Source of the DNA: Quercus robur
Taxonomy: Eukaryota; Streptophyta; Magnoliopsida; Fagales; Fagaceae
Assembly (NCBI RefSeq): GCF_932294415.1
Contig: NC_065535.1
Span: 93,760,862 to 93,824,861, forward strand
Length of the DNA: 64,000 nucleotides
Direction of reading: 5' to 3'
The notes under the pieces were generated by a model that saw nothing but the letters and a program-made list of their open reading frames with translations, was not told the DNA's origin and made no database searches. Positions 34,953 to 45,830 of this stretch are shown here, one piece after another. Position 1 is the stretch's first letter, and each line of letters starts with the position of its first letter. The translations under genes were made by a program, and so were the position numbers.

Positions 34953-36984
34953 TTACTTGGGCTTCTGCTTCAAAAGTCCAGAGACAGAAGCACAATGTGT
35001 TGATTTGTATTCACATTTCTCGCAACAGGACTGCAGCAATTCAATGACTTTAAGGCACCTACACCATTTGAAAACACTGCTTAAATAAACAATTCTTAAA
35101 AAGGAAAGAAAATATTGCAATGGCATCAACATTACACAGATTGAGATTTCAACTGAAGCTTTAACATCTCCTTACATAAAACCACCTAGAATGGAATCTA
35201 GAGGTTTAAGGGACGCTCTTGACATATAAAAGAAAACCAACAGTAATTGCTGATACATTGTATATAGTGTCAAAGATAACTCTCAAAGTTATAGAAAATG
35301 GTTACAGTGCAAAGTATTAACAAATGATAACAAAGATGGATGCAGGTCTAAGATTTGTTGGAATGAGTTGTGCTAAAGGCCATGAGTCTTCTTTTATTAG
35401 TATTATTCTTTTCCTATTTTTCTGTAAAAGCTTCCTACTTGGTTTGAAGTTCTTTTAATAAGATTTCTATTATATTGAGGAACCCCAGTCTTCGTAGAAA
35501 AAGGATTGGGAATATCCAATATAAATGTATTCTTTCAGAATTTGAAGAGAGATGAGTTCAATGAATGCCTAGTTACTTTAAACGTGTAAATTGCCTTTTC
35601 GTTCCTATGTGGCATGGTTGTTTGAGGAAACCTAGGTATGATGGCCTAGGCTGTTTCTTTGTTCTTCAACTCATTGTTTAATACCAAACAGCCATCAAAT
35701 TATTTTAAGATTCAATATTTTTTTTTTTATAATCTAACCATCCCTAAGTCCTTAAACATCAGACCTCATTCAAGAAGCCTTGATGAACTTATCAAGAAAC
35801 CTACTTTAGTGCCAAATTCCCAAAGATCCTACATCAAATTGGTATTAGAATTTAGAGCCTGCTACGCTTTCTGCTCTACATTACAACTCAAAAACATCTG
35901 CAATCCAAAATAACTGTGAAGGTTTAGAAACACAAACCCCACATATTGCATGACCTCATACATAAAGCAGAAACGGAGTCAAGCCAACAAGAGAGGTGCA
36001 AGAGTGTTTTGACTTCAGAATAAAATCTACCATGATGGATGTATGTGACCCTAATTGCGCAATATGGCATATCATATCATGAGAGGAGACTTCAATTATG
36101 GATAAGCACACAAATCAATTATAGTAAACCCCATTTTGCCCATTTGTGGTATAGGTCTGCCAATGGTTTAGAAAGTAATCAATTAATTATAAGATATCAT
36201 CAGATAGAAAACCCGTGCCTAAAGTTGCCACCTTTCTAAATCACAGATTATAAAGTGTCGAATTTTTTTGAAGCACATGTTTACTTGATCCTCAAGCAAT
36301 GAATCACATTTAGACAAGCAAGCCAAGTGACCAACCATGGGTAAAGCTAAGGAACAGCCTCACCACATTTTAAGTTGGTTGCAACATTTAAGTTGGAAAA
36401 GCCCGTCGACTATCGAAGCAACTCTACCCCCAATACAATTACCCTTCACAACTCCATCTTAAGGATTTCCTTGTGTATCACGAACATCAAATTTGATTTT
36501 AGTTAGAACTGATTTAACATCTGGTCTAAATATCACAGACAATCTCTAGTCTTTCCAAAATAGTAATAACATAAATCATCAAAGCACAGAAAGAATCAAC
36601 CATTGAAATCAATATAAATCATCAAAAATTTTCAAAGCAATTGAATCAATATTGTAAGCCATAATTGCCTAAATCATCAGAATCCACCAATTCATCACTA
36701 AAAGAATTTTCATATTAAAAAAAAAAAAAAACAGCTACAAGTTAGGAACAAAAACCCACCAAAAAACCCAAATATCAAAACAGGACAATTTTTTTATTTC
36801 TCAAAAAAAAAACTTAAATTTCTCGCATACTTTCTCAGCAACCAAACAGAGGTTGACGAATACATAAATATAAAAATAAAAATAAAAAGAAAGCGTACTT
36901 TTGAGGGAGGAAGTTGTTCTTGGTGAGACAAGCTTGGATGTCGCAAGCTTCTTTCTTGCAAGGCTCTTTGGTTGCCTGTGCCAT
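34953..36984 (-). CDS. CMC4: CMC4-type twin CX9C mitochondrial protein
   Basis: Two short exons, 36984-36899 and 35058-34953, encode 63 residues; an 1.84-kb intron splits the lysine codon 29 (AA|G). The protein starts MAQATKEPCKKEACDIQACL and continues NNFLPQKCLKVIELLQSCCE and KCEYKSTHCASVSGLLKQ. Cysteines C9-x9-C19 and C30-x9-C40 form the twin CX9C pattern of a CHCH fold, with extra C14 and C41/C44/C51 as in the CMC4/p8MTCP1 family. Such proteins are imported without a cleaved presequence and oxidised by the Mia40 pathway in the mitochondrial intermembrane space. Both exons are too small for a simple frame search. The start is the only in-frame ATG, with a CT-repeat leader just upstream. Nothing is broken, and family length is about 60-80 residues. 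Confidence 0.93.
35059..36898 (-). other. CMC4 intron
   Basis: The intron between the two small exons has a donor (minus strand) AA|GTACGC and acceptor GGTGTAG. It is ordinary AT-rich DNA; short open frames at 35659 and 36039 on the plus strand show no recognisable domain. An A-run lies at about 36718-36732. Confidence 0.6.
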
Positions 36985-37217
36985 TCTCTCTCTCTCTCTC
37001 TCTCTCAATCTTTCTCGGGTCGTTTACGCTATTTCGAATAACAGAGTCTAAGATATAACAGTTTGACACAACAGGCGAATACGGTTTGCCGTTTTTTGAC
37101 ATATCGATTTTTTTTTTTTTTTTTCGTTAAATCAATATACTAATTAATTTTTTTTAGACGCAAATAAAAATTGTTTTGCTTGCTCATTAGTCATTAGTCA
37201 TTGTTTTGTTTGGTCTT

Positions 37218-37300
37218 TACTAATTGATTAAAAGATCTGGAGTTCAATTTTCACCTACACCAAAAACTGATTGATATCTTGATATAATGATAAAAAGTAA
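37218..37300 (+). mobile_element. SINE relic (3' half)
   Basis: Contains a B-box-like GGAGTTCAATTTTCACC and then CACCAAAAACTGATTGATATC. This matches the minus-strand copies at 57650-57788 and 54878-55026 (GATTCAATTCTCG... CATCAAAAATTGATTGGTGTC). The A-box part is worn. Confidence 0.55.
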
Positions 37301-39039
37301 AATTATCAGAAATAGATTGAAACTCTATTAATAATTTCAAACAAATTATTGCATACTTAGTATTTTTTTGGAAAAATATAATATTATTTTTATTTTATTG
37401 GTCAATATAATCATATGCAAAATTTAATTATAAAGCCTAATATATTGCACATTTGCTTTGCACCCAAAGTTCAAGGATGGAGCCACACTAGGGCCCATGG
37501 GCCTGGCCCCCCTAAGTTGTAGGACAAAATAAATATTTGTTGATATATTAAGGCCTAATTTGAATTAAGCCGAAGGAAAATAAAATTTGACCCCCTTCCA
37601 CAAATTAACCTAAACAACCACGATCACGTCAAAAAAATTAAGTTTCTCTCTAAAAAAAAAAGGTAAAAAAAGGTTAAAAAAATTAACAAAACCTCTTACA
37701 AAAATAAAAAATAAAAATTTGACAACAAATAATCAACCGATATATTTCTTGTTTATACTTCTAACTTCTCTAACTTGAAATCATGACTTCGTCCTGAATG
37801 TAAGTAGATGATGTTATCAACCTTGGTCAATCTGCCTGCAGCTTAATGTAATGGAATTTCTTCTTGCATATTTAGGTGATTGGCAAGCTTGTTGCAATGA
37901 AATCCTCTTCTTAAGGTTGACACACAACGGTTGTGTTTGCAATGCCATCTATCTAGCTGAGGGCATCTATCTGTGGATTTGAACGGAAATTTAACAACAT
38001 TTCTTACATCAACTATGATGTGGAAATCTACTGAGAGCTACCATTTTTGTAGCTTCCAAAGTAGCTTCCATTTTTATATCAAAGAGAGCTTCCATTTTAC
38101 TAAAGTAGTGCACAATAACCCAATTGACAGAAATATAAAAGTTCTTTACCTACATGAACAGGAAATGCAATCGGTGTTCTCGCCCACCAACCTGGCCCGA
38201 TAAGGTTCAATCGTGTATATAAACACACCAAAAGGCCCAACCTAATGTCTAATGAGATAATGTATATAAACATACCAAAACCTAATAAACTTTTCAACAT
38301 GGATCATGTTTTTAGTTTTACCACCTTCAACTCATGTTCAAGTATGCACTTTTGGAGATGATTTTTCATTTATTTCTTAATAGTTATGAGCAAGTAACCA
38401 CATAGTATTATTCTTCTCACAAAAGAAAATGCGACCTAACTCAAAACCATTTCAAATATTTATTTTGGAACCTACACTTATGTGAGGAGGGAGGACTCCT
38501 CTCATAGGAGTGAATAACTTCATCCTATAACATTTAGGGTTCAAATTACCCATCTTCTATTGTAATTATCATAGTATCAAAAATAAAAATCTCAACCATA
38601 ATAATCTCAAAATAATTCTTAGTAACTAGATTGGTTATACGGTAAGAAAATAAATAATAATAATAATAAAACGAGGAGGAATGGTTTTTTTTTTTAAGAC
38701 AAAGGGGGTAGTTTTTGGCTCTTATCCAAACCTTAAAAGGACGTTATTGTGATTTACCTTTTCAAAAAAATTTGTAAAAATTTGACTATTTATTTGGAAA
38801 TATATATATAGAGAGAGAGAGAGAGAGAGTTAGCGAATCACAATTCTCACTACATATCAATACTTAGGACAAATTATATTTTTAATCTTCACTTTTGTTC
38901 TTGCATAAACTATTTTGTAAGAATTAATCATGTGATATCAAATTAAATGTGTATCCAGGCACTAACCCGAACATGAATAGCACTGAAAAGAGGAGAAAGT
39001 GTATTAGTATTATTATTGTTTTTTTATAGGAGTATTATT

Positions 39040-39240
39040 TTACACCATTAGTATAATGCATGTATCAACATCCATACATTGAGATATAAGCAATACTAAG
39101 TACACAACTTTTTTTATAACTTTTTTCACAATTTTTAAAATTTTCAAGTTGAGATTGAAACAGCATCACTTTTACCATGATATACCACCAACACTACTTT
39201 TATAAAGCACCAATAACAATATGTCATATGAGCAGTTGTA
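39040..39240 (+). repeat. Dispersed repeat, copy 1
   Basis: Shares TTAGTATAATGCATG, ATACATTGAGATATA, CATCACTTTTACCAT and AAGCACCAATAACAAT, in the same order and spacing, with 40015-40212. It is non-coding. The pair brackets the first exon of the peptide gene. Confidence 0.75.
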
Positions 39241-39824
39241 AAAAAATTGTAAAAATTTTGGTGTCCTTAAACTTATATAAAAAGAGTAATATTACGTATA
39301 CAATATTTTTACAAAAATTCCTAAGTGAAAATGTTGTTATTGGGTCCACCATTTTCTCTTCCCTTTTCCTCTCCCAACCAAATAGTCCAACTATTCAAAA
39401 TCCCTCATATTTTTCCCTCTCAATTTTCCTTCTCCCACAAATCACCCCAACCAAACACATGCTAATACTTTCAGGTGTTTATAACAGAAATGTCAAGGGT
39501 TCGATGCTAGAGATACAAATTTTTTTACAAATTTTTTTTTATTTTATAAATTGCTGATATGGTGAGTGGTTATTAATAAATGAAAAATGATGTTAATAGT
39601 AGGCCTAGATGAAAACCAATAAGAACAGATCAACAGTTTGCAAAAATGTTGTAAAATAGTTTGTGCCTGTAACATTACTTCTATAAAATTACCAAAATAT
39701 CATATTTTTGGACATATTAATTTTCTTGCCTTTTTTGATCAGATTTTCTGACCTTTTTTGATCCAATGGGTTCACCTATGTAATTACATCAGATTTTCTT
39801 ACCTTTTTTAGCTGATGGTTTCAC

Positions 39825-39832
39825 CTATATAT
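39825..39832 (+). promoter_or_regulatory. TATA box of the peptide gene
   Basis: CTATATAT lies 90 bp before the ATG at 39922, a normal spacing for a plant gene with a short leader. The intervening leader is A/C-rich, as plant 5'UTRs often are. Confidence 0.55.
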
Positions 39833-39921
39833 TTCCAAAGGTAGAAAGACCAAGCAAATAACAAAACATCACAACCATTACTCCATTACAAATCAAAGTT
39901 CTACACACCAAGCAAACAGAT

Positions 39922-40770
39922 ATGGACAGGACTTCCCTGAAATTGGCTTTCTTGCTTGCGCTCTTGCTAATTGCTTATAGTAAGAAATTTTACATTTTTG
40001 TTAACTGTGTTACTGTTCACTATTAGTATAATGCATGCATTAACATCCGTACATTGAGATATAGGCAATACTAAAGACAACTTCTTTTATAACTTTTTTT
40101 ACAATTTGTTAAAATTTTAAGATGTGATTAAAACAACATCACTTTTACCATAGTCTACCACCAATACTACTTTTATTAAGCACCAATAACAATGTGACGT
40201 ATGAGCAGACAGTGACGGAGTTAGAATTTCAGTCTAGGGAGGCAAGATTAAAAAAGCAAGATTGAAAGATGAAATTAACTTAAAATATATTAATTAATAT
40301 TAAAAAAAACAAATAATTGTTAATCAAAATAAAATAACAATGAAAATAATCATTTCTTAATTTCATATCATCAAAATAAATGAACAAAAACAATCAATTC
40401 ATTATTAATAACAATTAATATAAGAGACTAATATAAATACATAAATTTTAAACATCTAATTTAGTTCCTTAAAATAAATTGAGAAAATAAATCAATGTAA
40501 AATTAATAAGAGTATAGTAATAAATTTTGTTATACGTAGTTGACCAAAAAAAAAAAAAAATTGTTATACGTCTCACCACCTTGATTGCTTAAATATATAT
40601 ATATATATATATGAAAAAAAAATATCTTTATTCTTCAAAGTATTTAAATTTTTGGATCTATAGCAAAACAACATCATTTGTAATTGTAAAAACGTCCAAA
40701 AAATTAATGGAAGAGAAAAAAATTTAACATAGAGGTTTTTTTGCCCTATTAGTATAAGGCCATAAGTAGT

Positions 40771-40832
<62 letters not shown>

Positions 40833-41583
40833 GTGTAAATTATAGGATCCAGTAATTTAAATGATGTGGTTGAAGTGCATTGAGAAAGTTGAAAAAAAAA
40901 AAGTGATTAGCTAGTAAAAGTGTAGTGAAGGAGCTACTATATGAGAGAACTTTCCAAGCATATTAAAAAATAGAAAAAATTACATTTTACCACCCTAAGT
41001 TATACCATATATTACACTTTGCACCTTAAACTTTTCAAGTGCACGTTTTGCACATTTGTTATACTTTGTATTCCAACGTTAAGTTTGGTGTTAACTTGGA
41101 TGAAAATTCAAATTTTAGAGTGCAAAGTGTAATAAGGAATATAGTTTAGAATGGTAAAATGTAATTTTTCATTTGTTTTTAAGGGTAATTAGGTCTTTTC
41201 ACATAGTGTCATACTTTTCCATCCAAATTAACACCAAATTTAATGTTAGGGTGCAAAGTGTAACAAAAGTCATAGTTTAGGATGCAAAACATTCATTCAA
41301 AAAGTTTAGGTGCAAAATATAACATATGGTATAATTTAAGGTGGGAAAGTGTAATTTCATATCATAGCTGATGCAAGAATGGTTGTACAACCAAGAGTAT
41401 GAGCACTGCGATGCTCTTATCAATTGCGATCACCCAGCTGGATGCAAGTGCATAAATCACCAATGTATATGTCATCCAGAAGAGCATTTCATTGCAAAAA
41501 GCTTCACCAATCACCTAAAAATACAGCCCATTAAATTGCAGGCAAATTGCACTTTTTTTGGGAAAGTCTTTTTTGTTTTTTGA
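39922..41583 (+). CDS. Probable secreted cysteine-rich (defensin/NCR-like) peptide
   Basis: Exon 1 (39922-39979) encodes MDRTSLKLAFLLALLLIAY, a clear signal peptide ending at a GTAAG donor. Exon 2, best read as 41378-41583, encodes WLYNQEYEHCDALINCDHP, then AGCKCINHQCICHPEEHF and a variable tail; total 87 residues. The cysteine spacing is C-x5-C-x5-C-x-C-x4-C-x-C. The layout of one signal exon plus one short Cys-rich exon is typical of plant defensin-like and nodule-type secreted peptides. The acceptor used here (GCAAG|AA) is the one that keeps phase. The stronger-looking acceptor CATAG at 41367 would shift the frame and stop early, so the gene may be damaged or have another splice form. A MITE ends 10 bp before that acceptor. 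The family is not certain. Confidence 0.5.
40015..40212 (+). repeat. Dispersed repeat, copy 2 (in peptide-gene intron)
   Basis: Second copy of the sequence at 39040-39240, about 85 percent alike by eye. It is followed at about 40209 by CAGTGACGGAGTTAGAATTT, which resembles the end of a hAT-type transposon (CAGTGGCGGAGCCAGGATTT in many plants). Confidence 0.65.
40774..40832. repeat. (TTA)n microsatellite
   Basis: About 19 uninterrupted TTA units in the intron of the peptide gene. Likely polymorphic. Confidence 0.95.
40978..41357. mobile_element. Fold-back MITE ending beside the peptide exon
   Basis: The left end reads AATTACATTTTACCACCCTA and then TTATACCATATATTACACTT. The reverse complement of the right end reads AATTACACTTTCCCACCTTA and then TTATACCATATGTTATATTT. 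The inverted ends are long (at least 90 bp, imperfect). Words such as GGTGCAAAGTGTAA repeat inside. Its right end lies 10 bp before the possible 3' splice site of the downstream exon. Confidence 0.8.
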
Positions 41584-41689
41584 ACATTTGTAGCAGTGGA
41601 GCTAAATAGCTATAATGCTATTTTAGCTCCACCAAAATAGCAAAAAGGGCCACGCAGCAATGGAGGTATAGCAATAATTTTTAGCTAAA

Positions 41690-41731
41690 CTGCTACAGTG
41701 CACATCTATAGATAGATGTGCACTGTAGCAG
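41690..41731. repeat. Near-perfect palindrome inside the TIR element
   Basis: CTGCTACAGTGCACATCTAT is followed by a two-base centre and by its exact reverse complement ATAGATGTGCACTGTAGCAG. The outer CTGCTAC/GTAGCAG words echo the element's terminal TAGCAG. Confidence 0.9.
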
Positions 41732-42225
41732 TCATTTAAAAATAATAATAATTTTTTATTCAGCACTCCCGATTAAAATAATACTTGTTGTTTATTTTTT
41801 TTTCATTCTTTTATTCTTCATCTCACCGTCCTCTCTCTCATCACTCTCAAGCTCCCATCTCTCCATCTCACCTCTCTAAAACTATCTGGTTCACTCTCAC
41901 CATCTCTCAAGCTGACTGACGCCATCCCAGCTGAAGCTCGACCCACCGCTGCCTCATCCCTCAGCTCGCTGGCCAGCTCCCTCATCGCTAATATATTACG
42001 CTGACCCACCCCAAGCCCCATTGTCGATCTCCCTAAGCCCCATCGCCCAGTCCATGCCTCTCTCTCTCTCTCTCAGTCACTCTCACCTCTCTCTCTCAGC
42101 TCGCCGACCCACCCTAAGCCCCATCGCCGACCCAGCTCGCCGATCTCCCCAAGCCCCATCACCCAGTCCGTGCCTCTCTCTTTGCTGTGATTGAATTTTT
42201 TTTTTTTTTTAATGTATTTTCATAT

Positions 42226-42620
42226 GGGTTTGGTGGCTGTGGTGGTGGTGGTTGATTTTGACTATGGTAGTGGTGGTGGATGATTTTGACAGTGGGTTTG
42301 TGGATTTTGGTTGTGGTGGTGGAATGATGTTTGATTTTTTTTTTCTTCTGTGGGTTTGATGGCTGTGGTGGTGGCAATGGTGGTTGTTGTGGCTAAGGTT
42401 TGGTGGTACGGTGTTTGATTTTTTTTTTTTTCCTGTAGGTTTGGTGGCTGTGGTGGTGGCGATGGTGGTTGTTGTGGCTATGGTGGTGGATTGGTGACTA
42501 TGATGGTGGTTTGATTTTTTATTTTCTTTGTGGGTTTGGTTGTGTCTGGTGGTGGTGGTAGTGGTGGTTGTGGCTATGGCTGATGGTAGAGGTGGTTGTG
42601 GATGGTGTTGGTTGTTTTTT
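42226..42620 (+). repeat. GGT-rich minisatellite
   Basis: Units of about 80-100 bp, each with GTTTGATTTTTTTT, GGTTTGGTGGCTGTGGTGGT and GGTGGTTGTTGTGGCTA, are repeated three to four times with changes. The minus-strand frames are Pro/His/Gln-rich and arise from the repeat, not from a gene. Confidence 0.8.
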
Positions 42621-43663
42621 GGGTAGTGGGATATATTATTTTATTGTAGATGATATATTATTTTATTGTGATGTTTATATTATTTTATTGCATTGATAGC
42701 TAAAATAGATCCACTGCTGCAGCATGTGTGTAAATATAATAGATAAAGTAATTTTTGGTGGAGCTAAAAAACTAAATTTTTAGCTCCACTGCTATGGATA
42801 AGGAATTGTCATGTTACTCATTTGAGCGGAATAAAATGAAGTTTCCATACATATCTCTTTTAATATAATTATTTTGGTTAGAGGTTTTGAAGACATAATA
42901 TCATGGGTATCATTAGATCCAAATCCTTGAGATGGGAAACAACAATTAAATTGCATTACATTAGTGCAATTCACCCTCCTCTCTCACAAAATTTTTTCAC
43001 ATTCCACTTTTTAAACTTTTACTTTTTACTTTTGTTAACTTTTTTTCTTAATTTTTTTTAACAACAATTAAATTGCATTACATTAGTTCGGATACTCCAT
43101 TTATTTCTTTTCTTTTCTTTTCTTTTTCTCTTTATCGTGATATTAATGCATTGACTAATTAAAAAAATTTCTATTAAAAATTAATTGTAGAAACTAATAA
43201 TGTATTCAATTAAAATAGCCCTGGGCCTTTATTTTGACAATCAACTGTCTTTTATTTAAATTATCAAAGTTGATAAGCTCTCCTATTTAATAATAATTGT
43301 AAACTTTTTTTTCTTTTTTATAAATGACATAGCTTTTTTTTTTTTTTTTAAATTATCATATTACCAATATGGTTAGTAAAATTTATTTTAAGGCTATTGT
43401 GGATGAGAATTAAATTTGAAACATATGTATTTAGACTTAAATTATAATGGTTAAAAAGGGTTATTTGTTATATACAAATCAAAATCTCAAGGAATATATA
43501 TGTGTATGTGTGTGCGTGCACGCACGTGTGTGGGTGCACGTGTGCGCGTGTGCATTCCTCCTTAGTCTTTCATATTTTATGTGCAGAGCTGTGTCCTCGC
43601 AAACCTTGACATGTTTCCCCCTACAGCAACAAGAGCTTCCAATCAACCCTAAAAATAATTGAA

Positions 43664-43698
<35 letters not shown>

Positions 43699-43976
43699 GA
43701 TATTGAAGTATACATGCTTTTACACAAAATACCTAACTATGGTATGTGAGCATTTTTCTACCAATAGTCATAGGGTAGTCTTAGATGACTTTGTCTCAAT
43801 AAGGACGTCAATGTGTTCTAAAATTATGCATATGAAACCGAATGATGCCATCCCAAGGTGAGCTCACAAAACAATTCAAAAACCTCTATAATAGTATTTT
43901 TAGGACCTAAACTTTGAATAAACATTTTTTTCAACCCATTCCAAACCTTAAAAAATGACATTGTATCCCAAACTTT

Positions 43977-44028
<52 letters not shown>

Positions 44029-44089
44029 AACTTTTATTTTTTTTATACAAGATAGAATTTATATTCTAGCCTAATCTAAGTGTATATGT

Positions 44090-44195
44090 GTGTGAAGCTC
44101 CCTCCTAGAGACTTGAACCCCTGCCTTTACCCTCACAACCCACAATCACTTTTATTACTTGTGGAGTGACCATCACACCAAGGGTGTGTGGTGGT
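44090..44195 (-). mobile_element. tRNA-derived SINE-like copy
   Basis: On the minus strand it reads CCACCACACACCCTTGGTGT, an A-box-like GATGGTCACTCCACAAGTAA and a B-box-like GGGGTTCAAGTCTCTAGGAG, followed by GGGAGCTTCACACACATATA. No flanking duplication was seen. Confidence 0.6.
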
Positions 44196-44631
44196 TAGAG
44201 GGGGGTAAACTTAAATACAATTCCTTAGATGCAATTTATTAGGTTCTCTAATTGAATTCAAACACTTAGTTGCATTGAATTTAATTATCCTTAATTGACA
44301 CTATTTGTATTTCATTGGCCAATGCAATTATATGTTAGAATTTAGCTGGAAAATCTAATGTACAACACCTAATATAAATTCTACCCCCAACACACACTCA
44401 TACTGTGTGGTCTGCTCAAGCTTATGGGGAGATAGTAGGTGTGGCAGAATACCTCCCCGAATTGGCCACACTAAATTGTGTATGCCCCTTAACAATTTTA
44501 TATACACAATAAATTTCATAACATTTTTCACAAAAATTAAGTTGGTGAGCTTTTACTGGTTCTCATTTGAGCCTACCATTGACACATTGACGTCACTTTT
44601 TTATCTATCACAGACAATTTGCTACATCAAC

Positions 44632-44827
44632 TGTAATGACCCAAAAAGGGGGGTCTTGCATTCCATGAAATCCCACATCGCCAAGGGAAGTACATGAGAA
44701 TGTATTTATAAGAAATGACATCCCTTTAATGTGTAGAGGCATTTTCCCTCACTGCTGTGTGCTTTGAGGGAAAACAAAACCGTGAGGGGCATGGACCCCA
44801 AAGCGGACAATATGCAGGCTCGTTACA
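44632..44827. mobile_element. Short solo LTR (TRIM size), TSD TCAAC
   Basis: A 196-bp segment runs from TGTAATGACC to CTCGTTACA, inverted TGTAA/TTACA ends, and is flanked on both sides by TCAAC (44627-44631 and 44828-44832). It contains TCCCACATCG, a TATAAG-type box about 35 bp further (TTTATAAGAAATG) and CCCCAAAGCGGACAATAT, words I remember from short plant LTR-type repeats. There is no coding part. The intact duplication suggests a fairly recent insertion. It fits a terminal-repeat retrotransposon in miniature reduced to one LTR. Confidence 0.8.
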
Positions 44828-45671
44828 TCAACAGTTGTAAAAAGTTTTGTCAAATTTTGTGTATATAGAGGAGAAATATTTATTAAACCCAGACCATTCT
44901 TTAACCCGGTCTAAGGGCCAGGTCATTAGGTCACTGGTTCAACCAATAAGTCACTAGACGAACCACATAGTTATATAGAAAATAAAAATTTTATATACAT
45001 AAGTTTTAGTAGTCATAAAATAAATATGAAAATTGATAAAAATAGGCATACCTAAATTATTAATTAAAATTAAGTCTAAAAAACAAGCCACCTAATATAT
45101 TTCAGACTCTAGGTTTCACAAGTAACATCACTAAAAAATATACATAAAATTAGAGGATGTCATATTATACTAAAGTATTTGCTAAATAAAATCTTATTGC
45201 ATTATATTTCTTAATATTTGAGGAATAAAAACATATCTTACAATTTCATTAGTTGATCTAATCTCATGGATTACAATGTGAACTAAAACTTGAAACTTGG
45301 TATTTATCGAGAAGTCAAACATCAATTTTATTATAAAATTTCTGTTTTCATTATCCTTTAAAAATTTTATAAAAAAGAAAGGTACTACAATGAACCTATA
45401 AATGTAATTTTATTTAAAATCACAAAATCGGATAGATCACAATTACCCATTTGGGTTGCACAGGTTGCAAGAAAACCTTTAGGCCTTACTAAGTTTTATT
45501 GGTTCAATTAAACAACTGGACCGGCCTAAGCACACTAAATTATAAGTATGACTAATTGGGTTGAGTTGGGTTGGATTTTGTAATCATCCCTTGTAGCAAA
45601 ATTATAAACCAAATTGCCTAGAACTGCTCATGTCCACGTGGCCCACTCATCATCATCACCACCACCACCAG

Positions 45672-45680
45672 TATATATAT
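45672..45680 (+). promoter_or_regulatory. TATA box of the EI24 gene
   Basis: TATATATAT lies about 155 bp before the ATG at 45831. The ATCATCACCACCACC leader just before it and the A/C-rich leader after it fit a plant core promoter. The transcription start would be near 45705. Confidence 0.5.
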
Positions 45681-45830
45681 CTTTGAAAGATCAGTGAACT
45701 CAGCAGTGATATTATCACTACCCCCAGCCCCAGGTAACTTATTTAATAGTCAAAGTGTCAAACACTCAAAACTCAAAACAAAAAGCCCAGGTTGTCTCAA
45801 ACACCAAAACTCTTTTAGCTCTTTCTCTCA

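Larger units (their letters stand above)
37010..39824. other. Repeat-rich spacer between CMC4 and the peptide gene
   Basis: Holds a SINE relic (37218-37300) and a probable degraded DNA-transposon piece at about 37470-37800, with ends AAGGATGGAGCCACA and GACTTCGTCCTGAATG (imperfectly inverted). A repeat copy at 39040-39240 recurs at 40015-40212. A GA microsatellite lies at 38812-38830. No gene is supported. Confidence 0.45.
41591..42794. mobile_element. Non-autonomous TIR element with GGT-rich interior
   Basis: The ends are TAGCAGTGGAGCTAAA (41591-41606) and its exact reverse complement (42779-42794). Sub-terminal GCTCCACCAAAA/TTGGTGGAGC words are also inverted. Inside, from left to right, are a 42-bp palindrome (41690-41731), a CT/C-rich block with a 30-bp direct repeat (42034-42063 and 42150-42180), and a GGT/GTT-rich minisatellite (42226-42620). 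I see no transposase. hAT or Mutator kinship is possible; no target duplication was found. Confidence 0.78.
42795..45660. other. Spacer before the EI24 gene
   Basis: AT-rich, with a (TG)n-like block at 43500-43552, a TA run at 43667-43696, a TA then GA microsatellite at 43980-44026, a SINE-like copy (44090-44195) and a short solo LTR (44632-44827). No gene is supported. Confidence 0.5.

Noticed and set aside
40775-40832. CRISPR-like array
   Set aside because: It is a plain TTA microsatellite without spacers, in a plant nuclear genome.
41818-42377. Arg/Glu-rich and Pro/His-rich frames on the minus strand
   Set aside because: They are products of the C-rich block and the GGT minisatellite within a transposon.
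43500-43727. Small cysteine/valine-rich frame over the TG repeat
   Set aside because: Encoded by the simple repeat and not conserved in appearance.
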